Assembly (NCBI GenBank): GCA_023397655.1
Contig: JAEWTW010000032.1
Span: 99,108-163,107 of the forward strand
Length of the DNA: 64,000 bases
Direction of reading: 5' to 3'
DNA from: Bacillota bacterium
GTDB taxonomy: Bacteria; Bacillota; Clostridia; Christensenellales; SZUA-584
The translations under genes and the position numbers were made by a program. Positions within the stretch are counted from its first letter, which is position 1. Each line of letters starts with the position of its first letter. Of the stretch, positions 10,361 to 18,822 are shown in pieces. Under the pieces are notes generated by a model. The model was not told the origin of the DNA and did not search any database. It worked only from the letters and a program-made list of their open reading frames with translations.

Positions 10361-11596
10361 TTATCTGATCTGCCCGTCCCCCCGAATGATGTACTTATAG
10401 GTCGTGAGCTCTTCCAGCCCCATCGGCCCGCGGGCGTGCAGCTTCTGCGTGCTGATGCCTATCTCCGCGCCGAAGCCGAATTCGCCGCCGTCGGTGAACC
10501 GCGTGGAAGCGTTGACATACACCGCCGCCGAGTCCACCTGCGCGAGAAACTTCTCCGCACTGGCGTAATCCTTCGTTACAATGGCTTCCGAGTGCTTGGT
10601 GCCGTATTTGTTGATATGCGCAATCGCTTCATCCACACCGGAGACCACCTTGACGGCAAGTATGTAGTCCAAAAACTCAGTGTAGTAATCCTCATCGGTT
10701 GCTTCCTTCGCGTTGATGATGCTGCAGGTTTTCTCACAGCCGCGTAGTTCTACATTGGATAACCGCTCCGCCATTTTGGGCAAAAACGCTGCCGCCACAG
10801 CCTCATGCACCAACAGCGATTCCGCCGCGTTGCATACCGAAGGCCGGCTCGTCTTCGCGTTATGGATGATCTCGATGCCCATCTCGATGTCCGCCGTCGC
10901 GTCAATATAGACGTGGCAGTTCCCTGTGCCTGTCTCGATGACCGGAACCGTCGCGTTTTTGACGACGCTCTGTATCAGCCCCGCTCCGCCACGCGGTATC
11001 AGTACGTCGATCACGCCGTTCAAGCCCATCATATATGTCGCCGCTTCGCGCGAGGTGTCGTCGATTAGTTGTATGGCATCCGCCGGAAAACCGGTGCGCT
11101 CCGCTGCTTCACGGAGCACGGCCACCACCGCCTTGTTGGAATGGATGGCGTCGCTGCCGCCGCGCAGCACCACTGCGTTGCCCGTTTTCAGGCACAACCC
11201 CGCAGCGTCCGACGTTACGTTGGGACGGGCTTCGTAGATGATGCCGATCACACCCAATGGCACGCGCTGCTTGGTGATGGCGAGTCCATTGGGCCGGAGC
11301 GCACCGTGCAGCACTTCACCCACAGGATCGCGCAATGCCGCAACGTCCCGCAGCCCCTGAGCCATGCCCTCGATACGCTTGCCGGACAAGGACAACCTGT
11401 CGATCATGTAGGGCGCCGTATCCCTCGCCTTCGCCGCATCCACGTCCTTTGCGTTCTCCGCCACAATATAGTCAGCTCTGGCAACCAGCGCATCCGCCAT
11501 TGCCAGCAGCGCCTTGTTCTTCTCGCTTTCCCCCATGCAGGCCAGCGTAGCCGCAGCCTTCTTCGCGCTCAGCGCTTTATCCAGCACATGCTGCAT
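10361..11596 (-). CDS. proA: Glutamate-5-semialdehyde dehydrogenase (gamma-glutamyl phosphate reductase)
   Basis: NADPH-dependent second step of proline synthesis. The 411-residue protein shows the aldehyde-dehydrogenase fold with the catalytic cysteine in 'SRPSVCNAAESLLVH' and the C-terminal 'GPMGLEELTTYKY' signature. The ATG at 11596 (GGGAGGA upstream) is preferred over an extension to 11656 that would run through the promoter. proB, usually adjacent, is not in this window. Confidence 0.96.
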   Translation of the reverse strand: MQHVLDKALSAKKAAATLACMGESEKNKALLAMADALVARADYIVAENAKDVDAAKARDTAPYMIDRLSLSGKRIEGMAQGLRDVAALRDPVGEVLHGALRPNGLAITKQRVPLGVIGIIYEARPNVTSDAAGLCLKTGNAVVLRGGSDAIHSNKAVVAVLREAAERTGFPADAIQLIDDTSREAATYMMGLNGVIDVLIPRGGAGLIQSVVKNATVPVIETGTGNCHVYIDATADIEMGIEIIHNAKTSRPSVCNAAESLLVHEAVAAAFLPKMAERLSNVELRGCEKTCSIINAKEATDEDYYTEFLDYILAVKVVSGVDEAIAHINKYGTKHSEAIVTKDYASAEKFLAQVDSAAVYVNASTRFTDGGEFGFGAEIGISTQKLHARGPMGLEELTTYKYIIRGDGQIR

Positions 11597-11627
11597 GATA
11601 ATCCTCCCAAAATCGCTTATTGGCGCT

Positions 11628-11669
11628 ATTATAACATTATTTGCATCCGAAGTCACGAGGCGTTATAAT
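11628..11669. promoter_or_regulatory. Interleaved divergent promoters proA / rqcH
   Basis: Plus strand: TTGCAT (11641-11646), 17 bases, TATAAT (11664-11669), toward rqcH. Minus strand: GTGACT (11651-11656), 17 bases, TATAAT (11628-11633), toward proA. The two core promoters physically overlap, so the polymerases should compete. Confidence 0.7.
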
Positions 11670-11691
11670 ACTGTTTCATGGAGGGCGCGAT

Positions 11692-13437
11692 ATGACACTG
11701 GACGGACTAACGCTGAATGTAATCGTGAATGAAATAAAGGAGCCTGTGTTGGGCTGCAAGGTGGATAAGGTTCACCAGCCGCAGCCGGACACAATTGTGC
11801 TCTCTTTACGCGCGCCGGGACGAAGCCCCAAACTGTTGATCAGTGCGGGTGCGTTCGATTCACGTTTGCACCTGACTGAGCAGAAATATCCCAATCCGCC
11901 GTCACCGCCCATGTTCTGCATGTTTTTACGAAAACATCTCACTGGGGCGAAGATCGTCTCAATTGAGCAAACGGGACTGGAGCGCATCGTGCGTCTGTCT
12001 ATGGAGGCCAAAGACGAACTGGGGCTGCCGCGAACGCTGACACTGATCGCGGAGCTGATGGGCAAATACTCCAACGTGATCCTTATCAATGAGCAGAATG
12101 TGGTGATGGACAGCATGCGCCATGTGTCGTCGGCGCAGAGCCGTGTGCGCAGTGTGCTGCCGGGGCTTATCTACGAGGAACCGCTTTCGTCCAAGCTGAA
12201 CCCGTTTACCATATCACGCGCGACGCTCGCGGAGATGCTGGGCAAGCGCGGCAAGACAAAGCTCAAGAGCTATTTGTCTCAGTTTCTTCAGGGCATCTCT
12301 GGCCCAACCGCCGATGAACTGCTGTGGCGCTATATGCCCGAAGGCTATGAGGAGCATCCGCGCGAAGCGGAACGCATGGCAGATGTGATACGCGGCTTTT
12401 TCAACGAACTCGAAACACCCCGCCCGACGTTGTATAACCGCGACGGGGCGCCTTTTTTCTATGCTCCGGTACCTTTCCATAGCGTACAGGCACAATCCGC
12501 AGAGAACTTTGGCTCCGCGAACGACATGATTGACGCTTATTACTTTCGTTTGCGGCTTATCGGAGCGCTGGCGCGCAAGCGGGAGTCATTGGGCAGACTG
12601 ACTCAAAAGCATATTGAAAAGCTGAGCCAGACGCTCCAAAAGCAGCTGGAAAGCCTGGAACAATCTAAGAAGGCTGATCGTCACAAAATGCTGGGGGATA
12701 TCATAACGGCCAACATTTACCGCATCTCACGGGGGCAATCCAAACTGGTTGCGCAGGATTATGATACGGGTGAAGACGTTTTGGTGGAACTGGACACGCG
12801 TCTTTCCCCTGCCGCCAACGCTCAGCAGCATTATAAACGTTATAACAAGCTGAAAAGCGGCCTCGACATCACCGCGCGCCGTATGGCGGATACGCAAAAG
12901 GAGCTTGGTTTTTTGGAAAGCGTACTGGTGTCGCTGGATTCCTGTGAGACGATGGACGAGCTGTTCGAGGTGGAATACGAACTAGCCCGCGCCGGATATG
13001 CGCCCCGCACAAAAGAAGCGCCGCAGAAGTCCACGCAGGAACCATCCCGCCCGCACAGGTTCATATCTTCGGACGGCATGGTTATACTGGCTGGCAAAAA
13101 CAACCGTCAGAACGACCTGTTGACGATGAAAACCGCGGAACAGGACGACATATGGCTGCACACCAAGGATATTCCCGGTGCACATGTGCTGATCACCGGG
13201 GCAAAGGGTCAGCCGCCTGAAACCACGCTGCTGGAAGCCGCGGGCATCGCCGCCTATCTCAGCAAGGCAAAAAACGGCGGCAAGGTGGCGGTAGACTATG
13301 CGCCGCGAAAAAATATACGCAAGCCCAACGGCGCACGCCCGGGCATGGTGGTGTACGAGAACTACAAAACCATACTCGTGCCTGCCAGCCGCGATACCTT
13401 TGAACGCCTGATTGTGAGCGTTTCGGATAAGCCTTAG
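11692..13437 (+). CDS. rqcH: NFACT-family ribosome quality control protein RqcH (Rqc2/FbpA/YloA)
   Basis: Binds stalled 50S-peptidyl-tRNA and recruits tRNA-Ala for C-terminal alanine tailing. The 581-residue protein has an NFACT-N domain from the start ('MTLDGLTLNVIVNEIKEP'), a helical/coiled-coil middle (about 290-430) and a C-terminal NFACT-R domain with 'DIWLHTKDIPGAHVLI' (about 484-499). The position of the catalytic Asp-Arg pair reads 'GLERIV', Glu-Arg instead of Asp-Arg. The start at 11692 is preceded by GGAGGG and places a short leader after the promoter. Confidence 0.93.
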   Translation: MTLDGLTLNVIVNEIKEPVLGCKVDKVHQPQPDTIVLSLRAPGRSPKLLISAGAFDSRLHLTEQKYPNPPSPPMFCMFLRKHLTGAKIVSIEQTGLERIVRLSMEAKDELGLPRTLTLIAELMGKYSNVILINEQNVVMDSMRHVSSAQSRVRSVLPGLIYEEPLSSKLNPFTISRATLAEMLGKRGKTKLKSYLSQFLQGISGPTADELLWRYMPEGYEEHPREAERMADVIRGFFNELETPRPTLYNRDGAPFFYAPVPFHSVQAQSAENFGSANDMIDAYYFRLRLIGALARKRESLGRLTQKHIEKLSQTLQKQLESLEQSKKADRHKMLGDIITANIYRISRGQSKLVAQDYDTGEDVLVELDTRLSPAANAQQHYKRYNKLKSGLDITARRMADTQKELGFLESVLVSLDSCETMDELFEVEYELARAGYAPRTKEAPQKSTQEPSRPHRFISSDGMVILAGKNNRQNDLLTMKTAEQDDIWLHTKDIPGAHVLITGAKGQPPETTLLEAAGIAAYLSKAKNGGKVAVDYAPRKNIRKPNGARPGMVVYENYKTILVPASRDTFERLIVSVSDKP

Positions 13438-13456
13438 CTTTCCTGTTTATTCTGGC

Positions 13457-13708
13457 TTAATAACCCATATCGCTTTTATTCGCAGGAGGGTTGTAAGTGT
13501 CTTCTTCCTTTTTGCTCTTAAACCACAGGTATATCCCAAGACCCGGTACGAGTGATGCCAGAGCAAACACCAGCATCCAACCGAAAAGGGCAATCCCGTT
13601 GTCTCCGCCCTTCTTGGTATACCGATAGGCCGTACCGTAAGCGAAAAAAATCTGGACGATATAAACGATATTCCATATAACAAGTAACGGCGAGCTGTAA
13701 AACGGCAT
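13457..13708 (-). CDS. Small two-helix membrane protein
   Basis: 83 residues with two hydrophobic segments (about 8-28 and 41-61) and a lysine-rich tail, preceded by AAAGGAG. Layout (short N-terminus, helix, 'YRYTKKGG' loop, helix, charged tail) resembles small phospholipase-D-nuclease N-terminal-like membrane proteins, but I cannot assign it. It is convergent with rqcH, with about 20 bases between the stops. Confidence 0.6.
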   Translation of the reverse strand: MPFYSSPLLVIWNIVYIVQIFFAYGTAYRYTKKGGDNGIALFGWMLVFALASLVPGLGIYLWFKSKKEEDTYNPPANKSDMGY

Positions 13709-13805
13709 GTCATTCTCCTTTATATTGTATTTATTTCTACAATTTATCTCATTATAGCTTATCGTTTTGATGTTACCAAGTCCTTTTTGCTTAATTCTGA
13801 TAAAT

Positions 13806-13833
13806 AAAAAAAGACCCTTTATCAGGTCTTTTT
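13806..13833 (-). terminator. Terminator after yajC
   Basis: AAAAAGACC / GGTCTTTTT hairpin (13808-13816 with 13825-13833) with a T tract on the minus strand; ends the ruvC-to-yajC transcript. Confidence 0.85.
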
Positions 13834-13843
13834 GTTTCAGAGG

Positions 13844-14140
13844 TTACTTCTTGTCCAACTCCTGCTCAGGCAGCTCGGAATCTTCCACAGTTGCGATAGC
13901 ACCCTTCGTATACACGAGACGGACCTTGTCGGGAAGCGCTTCGATCGTCACCAAATCTTCCTTCACCGCCACGATTTTGCCGTACATACCACCGATTGTT
14001 TTAATCATTTTGCCGGGCTTTAAGCTGTCCATCAGCGCCTGCTGCTGTTTTTTGCGGCGCCTCTGGGGAATAATCATGAGCAGTATGAAAACTACAAATA
14101 TGCCGCCCAACATCAAATATTGCGTCCACTCCGCATTCAT
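13844..14140 (-). CDS. yajC: Preprotein translocase subunit YajC
   Basis: Small inner-membrane protein associated with SecDF. 98 residues with one N-terminal helix (about 9-25, ending 'LMIIPQRRRKKQQQ') and the conserved 'LKPGKMIKTIGGMYGKIV' beta part. It is the last gene of the ruvCAB-queA-tgt-yajC run, its common position in Clostridia. Confidence 0.95.
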   Translation of the reverse strand: MNAEWTQYLMLGGIFVVFILLMIIPQRRRKKQQQALMDSLKPGKMIKTIGGMYGKIVAVKEDLVTIEALPDKVRLVYTKGAIATVEDSELPEQELDKK

Positions 14141-14221
14141 TATAAAATACCTTCCTTTATCGAATTTCCTAAGTACATATACTATATGACCCGCCTATAA
14201 TTATCAACAACTTTTTTAGTT

Positions 14222-15331
14222 TTAGTGCCTATAGTTCGCAAAAAATTCATTTTTGAAGGATAAAAATCGATCTTCCTCTATCGCGCGCCGAATATCGCCC
14301 ATAAATTGAGTGGAAGCGTGTACGTTGTGTATTGACAGCAGCGTCGCGCCCAGAATTTCGCCCGCCTTTATCAGGTGGCGGATATACGCGCGCGTGAAGT
14401 TGCGGCAGGCGTAACAATCGCAGTTTTCATCGATCGGGCGAAAGTCCCGCGCGTACTGCGCGTTGCGGACAACCAACCGTCCCGTGCGCGTGAGCGCCGT
14501 CCCGTTGCGCGCCATACGTGTCTGCAGCACACAGTCGAACATGTCCACGCCTCGTGCCACACCGTCCACAAAGCAGTCGAAGCTGCCTACACCCATCAGA
14601 TAACGCGGCTTGTTCTCGTTCAACAGAGGCACCGTTACATCCAGCATATCGTTCATGATGGGTTTGGGTTCCCCCACCGACAGTCCGCCGATGGCGTTTC
14701 CCGGAAAGTCCATCGAATCGATCACTTTGGCGCTTTCCTGACGCAGGTCGGCGAAGGTACCGCCCTGCACGATGCCGAACAACGCTTGATCCTCGCGCGT
14801 TTTGGCGTCCTTGCAGCGCTGCGCCCATCTGTGCGTGCGCTCCATTGCGGATACCACAGTCTTATATTCTGCCGGCCACGCGGTGCATTCGTCGAACGCC
14901 ATGATGATGTCCGCACCCAGCGCCTGTTCAATCTCCATTGCCTTCTCCGGCGTCAGCATGTGCCGCGAGCCGTCGAGGTGGGATGCAAACATCGCGCCCT
15001 GTTCGGTGATTTTGCGCAGCGCCCCCAGCGAGAACACCTGAAAGCCGCCGCTGTCCGTGAGTATCGGCTTGTCCCAGTTCATGAACTTGTGCAGACCACC
15101 CGCCTCGCGCACCAACTCGTGGCCGGGGCGCATATACAGGTGATAAGTGTTCGCGAGTATGATCTCCGCGCCCGTTTCCTTCACCTGATCGGGCGTCATC
15201 GCCTTCACGGTAGCTTGTGTTCCCACCGGCATGTAGACAGGAGTCTTGATCTCACCGTGCGGCGTGTTGAGCACGCCGATGCGGGCCATAGTATTCGTAC
15301 ATTTCTTCTCTATTGAAAAGCTTATTGCCAT
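14222..15331 (-). CDS. tgt: tRNA-guanine transglycosylase
   Basis: Exchanges G34 for preQ1 in tRNAs with GUN anticodons. 369 residues. The substrate-binding motif 'LTDSGGFQVFSLG' is present, as is the C-terminal zinc site 'CDCYACRNF' plus a histidine in 'LLSIHN'. The ATG at 15331, after GGAGG, fits better than one at 15352 with no ribosome site. queA, the next modification step, lies directly upstream. Confidence 0.97.
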   Translation of the reverse strand: MAISFSIEKKCTNTMARIGVLNTPHGEIKTPVYMPVGTQATVKAMTPDQVKETGAEIILANTYHLYMRPGHELVREAGGLHKFMNWDKPILTDSGGFQVFSLGALRKITEQGAMFASHLDGSRHMLTPEKAMEIEQALGADIIMAFDECTAWPAEYKTVVSAMERTHRWAQRCKDAKTREDQALFGIVQGGTFADLRQESAKVIDSMDFPGNAIGGLSVGEPKPIMNDMLDVTVPLLNENKPRYLMGVGSFDCFVDGVARGVDMFDCVLQTRMARNGTALTRTGRLVVRNAQYARDFRPIDENCDCYACRNFTRAYIRHLIKAGEILGATLLSIHNVHASTQFMGDIRRAIEEDRFLSFKNEFFANYRH

Positions 15332-15377
15332 TTTTCCTCCGAAAAACTGCATTTAATGAAATACTTCGGGGCTCCGA

Positions 15378-16400
15378 TTATATAATCAGCATCGCGTCGC
15401 CGAAGCTGAAGAAGCGGTAACGCTTCTCCACAGCATCCTTGTACAATGACAGCGTTCGGCCGCGTCCTGCAAACGCCGAAACCAGCATGATAAGCGTGGA
15501 TTCGGGCAAGTGAAAGTTGGTGACCAGCGCGTCCACCGCTTTAAACCGGTAGCCCGGCGTGATGAATATGCTCGTTTCTCCGCCGCCCGCATGCACTATT
15601 CCCGCGTCGTCCGACACCGATTCCAGCGTACGCACGCAGGTGGTGCCAACCGCAATGATACATCCGCCGCTTTGCCTTGCGTTGTTGATGGCGGCAGCAG
15701 CCTCTTCGGACACCTCGTAGTGCTCGCTGTGCATCACGTGCTCTTCTACTGATATAACTTTCACCGGGCGGAACGTGCCCAGCCCCACGTGCAGCGTTAG
15801 CCTTGCGATGACGATATCCATGCCCGCAATCTTGTCCAGCAGCTCCGGCGTGAAGTGCAAACCGGCGGTGGGCGCAGCAGCAGAGCCCTGCTCGCGCGCG
15901 TATACCGTCTGGTAGCGCGACTTGTCCTCCAGCTTCTCGTGGATGTACGGCGGCAGCGGCATCTCGCCCAGCTCGTCCAATATCGCCTCGAACACACCGT
16001 CAAACGAGAACCGCACCTCGGTGACACCGTCTTCCTTCTTCTCCACGATCATGGCGGAAAGCTTGTCCGAGAACACCACTTCATCGCCGACGCGCAGCTT
16101 TTTGCCCGGTTTGCAGATGATGTCCCACGTGTCCAGCGACAGGCGGCGCAGCAGCAGAAACTCCACCGCCCTGTCCGTGCCCTTCTTGACGCCGTACAGG
16201 CGCGCGGGTATCACGCGGGTGTCGTTGATCACCAGCACGTCGCCCGGGTGCAGGTATTCGGTAATGTCGGAAAATACGCGGTGCGCCGTCTCGTGCGTCT
16301 CCCTATTGTATACCAGCAGGCGCGACGCATCCCGCTGCTCTATCGGCGTCTGGGCGATCAGCGATTCGTCCAGCTCGTAGTAAAAATCCCTTGTCCTCAA
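15378..16400 (-). CDS. queA: S-adenosylmethionine:tRNA ribosyltransferase-isomerase
   Basis: Converts preQ1-tRNA to epoxyqueuosine-tRNA using the ribosyl part of SAM. 340 residues; 'RDASRLLVYNRE', 'NDTRVIPARL' and 'PTAGLHFTPELL' are family signatures. The start is TTG at 16400 directly after the ruvB stop (TGATTG, zero spacing), and its ribosome site GGAGGG lies within the last codons of ruvB; this suggests strict translational coupling. Confidence 0.96.
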   Translation of the reverse strand: MRTRDFYYELDESLIAQTPIEQRDASRLLVYNRETHETAHRVFSDITEYLHPGDVLVINDTRVIPARLYGVKKGTDRAVEFLLLRRLSLDTWDIICKPGKKLRVGDEVVFSDKLSAMIVEKKEDGVTEVRFSFDGVFEAILDELGEMPLPPYIHEKLEDKSRYQTVYAREQGSAAAPTAGLHFTPELLDKIAGMDIVIARLTLHVGLGTFRPVKVISVEEHVMHSEHYEVSEEAAAAINNARQSGGCIIAVGTTCVRTLESVSDDAGIVHAGGGETSIFITPGYRFKAVDALVTNFHLPESTLIMLVSAFAGRGRTLSLYKDAVEKRYRFFSFGDAMLII

Positions 16401-17444
16401 TCAGCCCTCCGGCAAATCCAATCTGGTCTGCTGCGTATTGTTGCCCGGGTTATACGCGCAGCCGATGTGCGCATAGGCCAGCGCCGTTGCCACGCGCCCG
16501 CGCGGCGTTTTATTGATGAAGCCGAGCTGTATCAGGAACGGCTCGTATACGTCCTCTATCGTCACGCTCTCTTCGTTGGTGGCCGCGCACAGCGTGTCCA
16601 GCCCCACCGGGCCGCCGCCGAACTTATAGATGATGGCCTCTAGTATCGCCTTGTCCACGCCGTCGAGGCCGATCTCGTCCACCTCCAGCTGCTCAAGGCC
16701 ATACCGCGCGATGTCCAGCGACACCTTGCCGCAGCCGTCCACCTCCGCGAAGTCGCGCACGCGGCGCAGCAGCCGGTTGGCCACGCGCGGCGTCCCCCTC
16801 GACCGAGAGGCGATCTCCAGCGACGCGTCGTCGTCGATACACACGTTCAGTATGCCCGCCGAGCGGCGGATGATAAGCGCCAGTTCCTCCGGCGTGTACA
16901 TCTGCAGCCGGTGGATCACGCCGAAGCGGTCCCGCAGCGGCGAGGTCAGCTGCCCCGCGCGCGTGGTCGCCCCCACCAGCGTGAAATGCGGCAGACCGAG
17001 GCGCAGCGTCCTTGCGGACGGCCCCTTGCCGATGATGATGTCCAGCGCGTAGTCCTCCATCGCCGGATATAAGACCTCTTCCACGCTGCTGTTCAAGCGG
17101 TGTATCTCGTCAATAAACAGCACGTCACCTTTATTAAGGTTGGTCAGTATCGCCGCCAGGTCTCCCGGCCGCTCAATGGCAGGCCCCGAAGTTATTCGGA
17201 TGTTCACGCCCATTTCGGACGCAATGATATATGACAGCGTTGTCTTGCCGAGTCCCGGTGGTCCGTACAGCAGCACATGATCCAGCGACTCACCGCGGCT
17301 CTTGGCCGCCGCCATGAAAACCTTAAGATTTTCCTTGGCCTTGCTCTGGCCCACATAGTCGTCCAGCGATTTTGGGCGCAGCGAAAGTTCAGAAGCGGCA
17401 TCCGCTTCGTTCACATTCGAGGATACGATCCTGTCTTCGTCCAT
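16401..17444 (-). CDS. ruvB: Holliday junction branch migration ATPase RuvB
   Basis: AAA+ motor that drives branch migration with RuvA. 347 residues; Walker A GPPGLGKT (61-68), Walker B 'LFIDEIHRL', sensor region 'LVGATTRAGQLTSPLRDRFG', and a C-terminal winged helix. An AAGGAGGTG ribosome site precedes the ATG. Confidence 0.98.
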   Translation of the reverse strand: MDEDRIVSSNVNEADAASELSLRPKSLDDYVGQSKAKENLKVFMAAAKSRGESLDHVLLYGPPGLGKTTLSYIIASEMGVNIRITSGPAIERPGDLAAILTNLNKGDVLFIDEIHRLNSSVEEVLYPAMEDYALDIIIGKGPSARTLRLGLPHFTLVGATTRAGQLTSPLRDRFGVIHRLQMYTPEELALIIRRSAGILNVCIDDDASLEIASRSRGTPRVANRLLRRVRDFAEVDGCGKVSLDIARYGLEQLEVDEIGLDGVDKAILEAIIYKFGGGPVGLDTLCAATNEESVTIEDVYEPFLIQLGFINKTPRGRVATALAYAHIGCAYNPGNNTQQTRLDLPEG

Positions 17445-17456
17445 GTTCGCACCTCC

Positions 17457-18050
17457 TTAAGCGCCCATGCGCCGCAGCGCCAGCAGTATGATGTCTTCTG
17501 TGGTGTCTCCCAGGTTCTTGACAGAGGATACCGCCTTGATGGCCTCCGCGCGGTTATAGCCCAGCGATACCAGCGCAGCGATGGCTTCCGTCTCCGCGCC
17601 TGCGCCACCCGGCAAAGGCTCTGCGATACCGCCATCATCGATGATCTCCTGCGTTCTGATCTTCTCCGCGAGGTCGATGATGATGCGCTGCGCCGTCTTC
17701 TTGCCCACGCCGGATATCTTGGAGAACGCCCGCTCATCCGAAGTGATGATTGCCGCCGCGAGGTCGCTCACCTTCATGGCCGACAGTATCGCCAGCGCCA
17801 CCTTGGGACCGATACCCGATACGCCTGTCAGGCGCAGGAACATCTCCCGTTCCTCTGGCGTATAGAAGCCATACAAAGTATGCGCGTCCTCCCGGACCAC
17901 CAGATGGCAATGCAGCTTGGCGGCTTGTCCCGCCCGGATATGCAGCAGCGACTGCGCTGACGTATATACACGGTAACCGATACCAGCCGCTTCGACCACA
18001 GCGTAGTCCTTATCGGTGGACGCAACCTCACCCTTGATATAATCGTACAT
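17457..18050 (-). CDS. ruvA: Holliday junction DNA helicase subunit RuvA
   Basis: Tetrameric junction-binding protein. 197 residues: OB-fold N-terminus, two helix-hairpin-helix motifs ('LTGVSGIGPKVALAIL' and 'ISGVGKKTAQRIIIDL') and a C-terminal RuvB-binding domain ('VSLGYNRAEAIKAV'). Ends 12 bases before ruvB. Confidence 0.97.
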   Translation of the reverse strand: MYDYIKGEVASTDKDYAVVEAAGIGYRVYTSAQSLLHIRAGQAAKLHCHLVVREDAHTLYGFYTPEEREMFLRLTGVSGIGPKVALAILSAMKVSDLAAAIITSDERAFSKISGVGKKTAQRIIIDLAEKIRTQEIIDDGGIAEPLPGGAGAETEAIAALVSLGYNRAEAIKAVSSVKNLGDTTEDIILLALRRMGA

Positions 18051-18059
18051 ATAACCCCT

Positions 18060-18554
18060 CTATCTGATACGGAAGTTTTCCGCAAAACGGCTGGAATGAG
18101 CGTGGCATATCGCGCAGGCCACGGCATCCGCCGCGTCGTCCGGGCGAATCACCTTGTTCAGCCCCAGCAGCAGCCGCACCATCTCCTGTATCTGCTTCTT
18201 GTCCGCGTGTCCGTAGCCCACCACCGCCTGCTTGATCTGCATCGGCGTGTATTCAAACAGCGCCGCGCCGGTACCGAAGGCCGCTGCCATCGCCGCACCG
18301 CGCGCCTGCGCCACACCGATCACCGTGGTCACGTTCTTTCCCGCAAACAACTCCTCAAACGCGATGCAGTCCGGATCGTGCTGGCGGATGAGCTTACCCA
18401 CGCTCTCGTGGATGATGGCCAGTCGCCTTGGCAGCGGCATACCCGCCTCCGTCACGATGGTGCCGCAGTCCACCAGCGACGCCTTGCCATTATCGTAACG
18501 GATTACGCCGTAACCCATCAGCGCAAGCCCCGGGTCTATGCCCAGTATGATCAT
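18060..18554 (-). CDS. ruvC: Crossover junction endodeoxyribonuclease RuvC
   Basis: Resolves Holliday junctions. 164 residues from an ATG at 18554; the acidic active site is visible as D7 ('GIDPG'), the Glu of 'FEELF' and the Asp pair in 'DDAADAVACAICH'. A GTG at 18566 is possible but contributes the ribosome site. First gene of its operon, about 23 bases after the predicted transcription start. Confidence 0.97.
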   Translation of the reverse strand: MIILGIDPGLALMGYGVIRYDNGKASLVDCGTIVTEAGMPLPRRLAIIHESVGKLIRQHDPDCIAFEELFAGKNVTTVIGVAQARGAAMAAAFGTGAALFEYTPMQIKQAVVGYGHADKKQIQEMVRLLLGLNKVIRPDDAADAVACAICHAHSSRFAENFRIR

Positions 18555-18583
18555 TCTTAACCTCACTTTTTATCGCTGGTATA

Positions 18584-18612
18584 ACTATAAAGGCAAGCCG
18601 CAGCTATGTCAA
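18584..18612 (-). promoter_or_regulatory. Promoter of the ruvCAB-queA-tgt-yajC operon
   Basis: Minus strand: consensus TTGACA (18607-18612), 17-base spacer, TATAGT (18584-18589). Confidence 0.85.
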
Positions 18613-18822
18613 ACGATTTGCCGTCCACTGGCGGCAGCCTTAATGCTATTGTTTATTTCCTATAGCTCTTTTGTATTATATCATTTTATTATTCGGGAAT
18701 CAGTACATATTTTCGCTTCTATGCTTTTATATTGTTATAGAGATTAAGTTAGCTAATTTCACATACTGATGATATAATATTATAAAGTTTTGTGAATTAC
18801 GAACATATCCGGAGGGTTTATC

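Noticed and set aside
14375..15316. 313-codon plus-strand frame
   Set aside because: Antisense shadow of tgt with His/Arg-rich composition.
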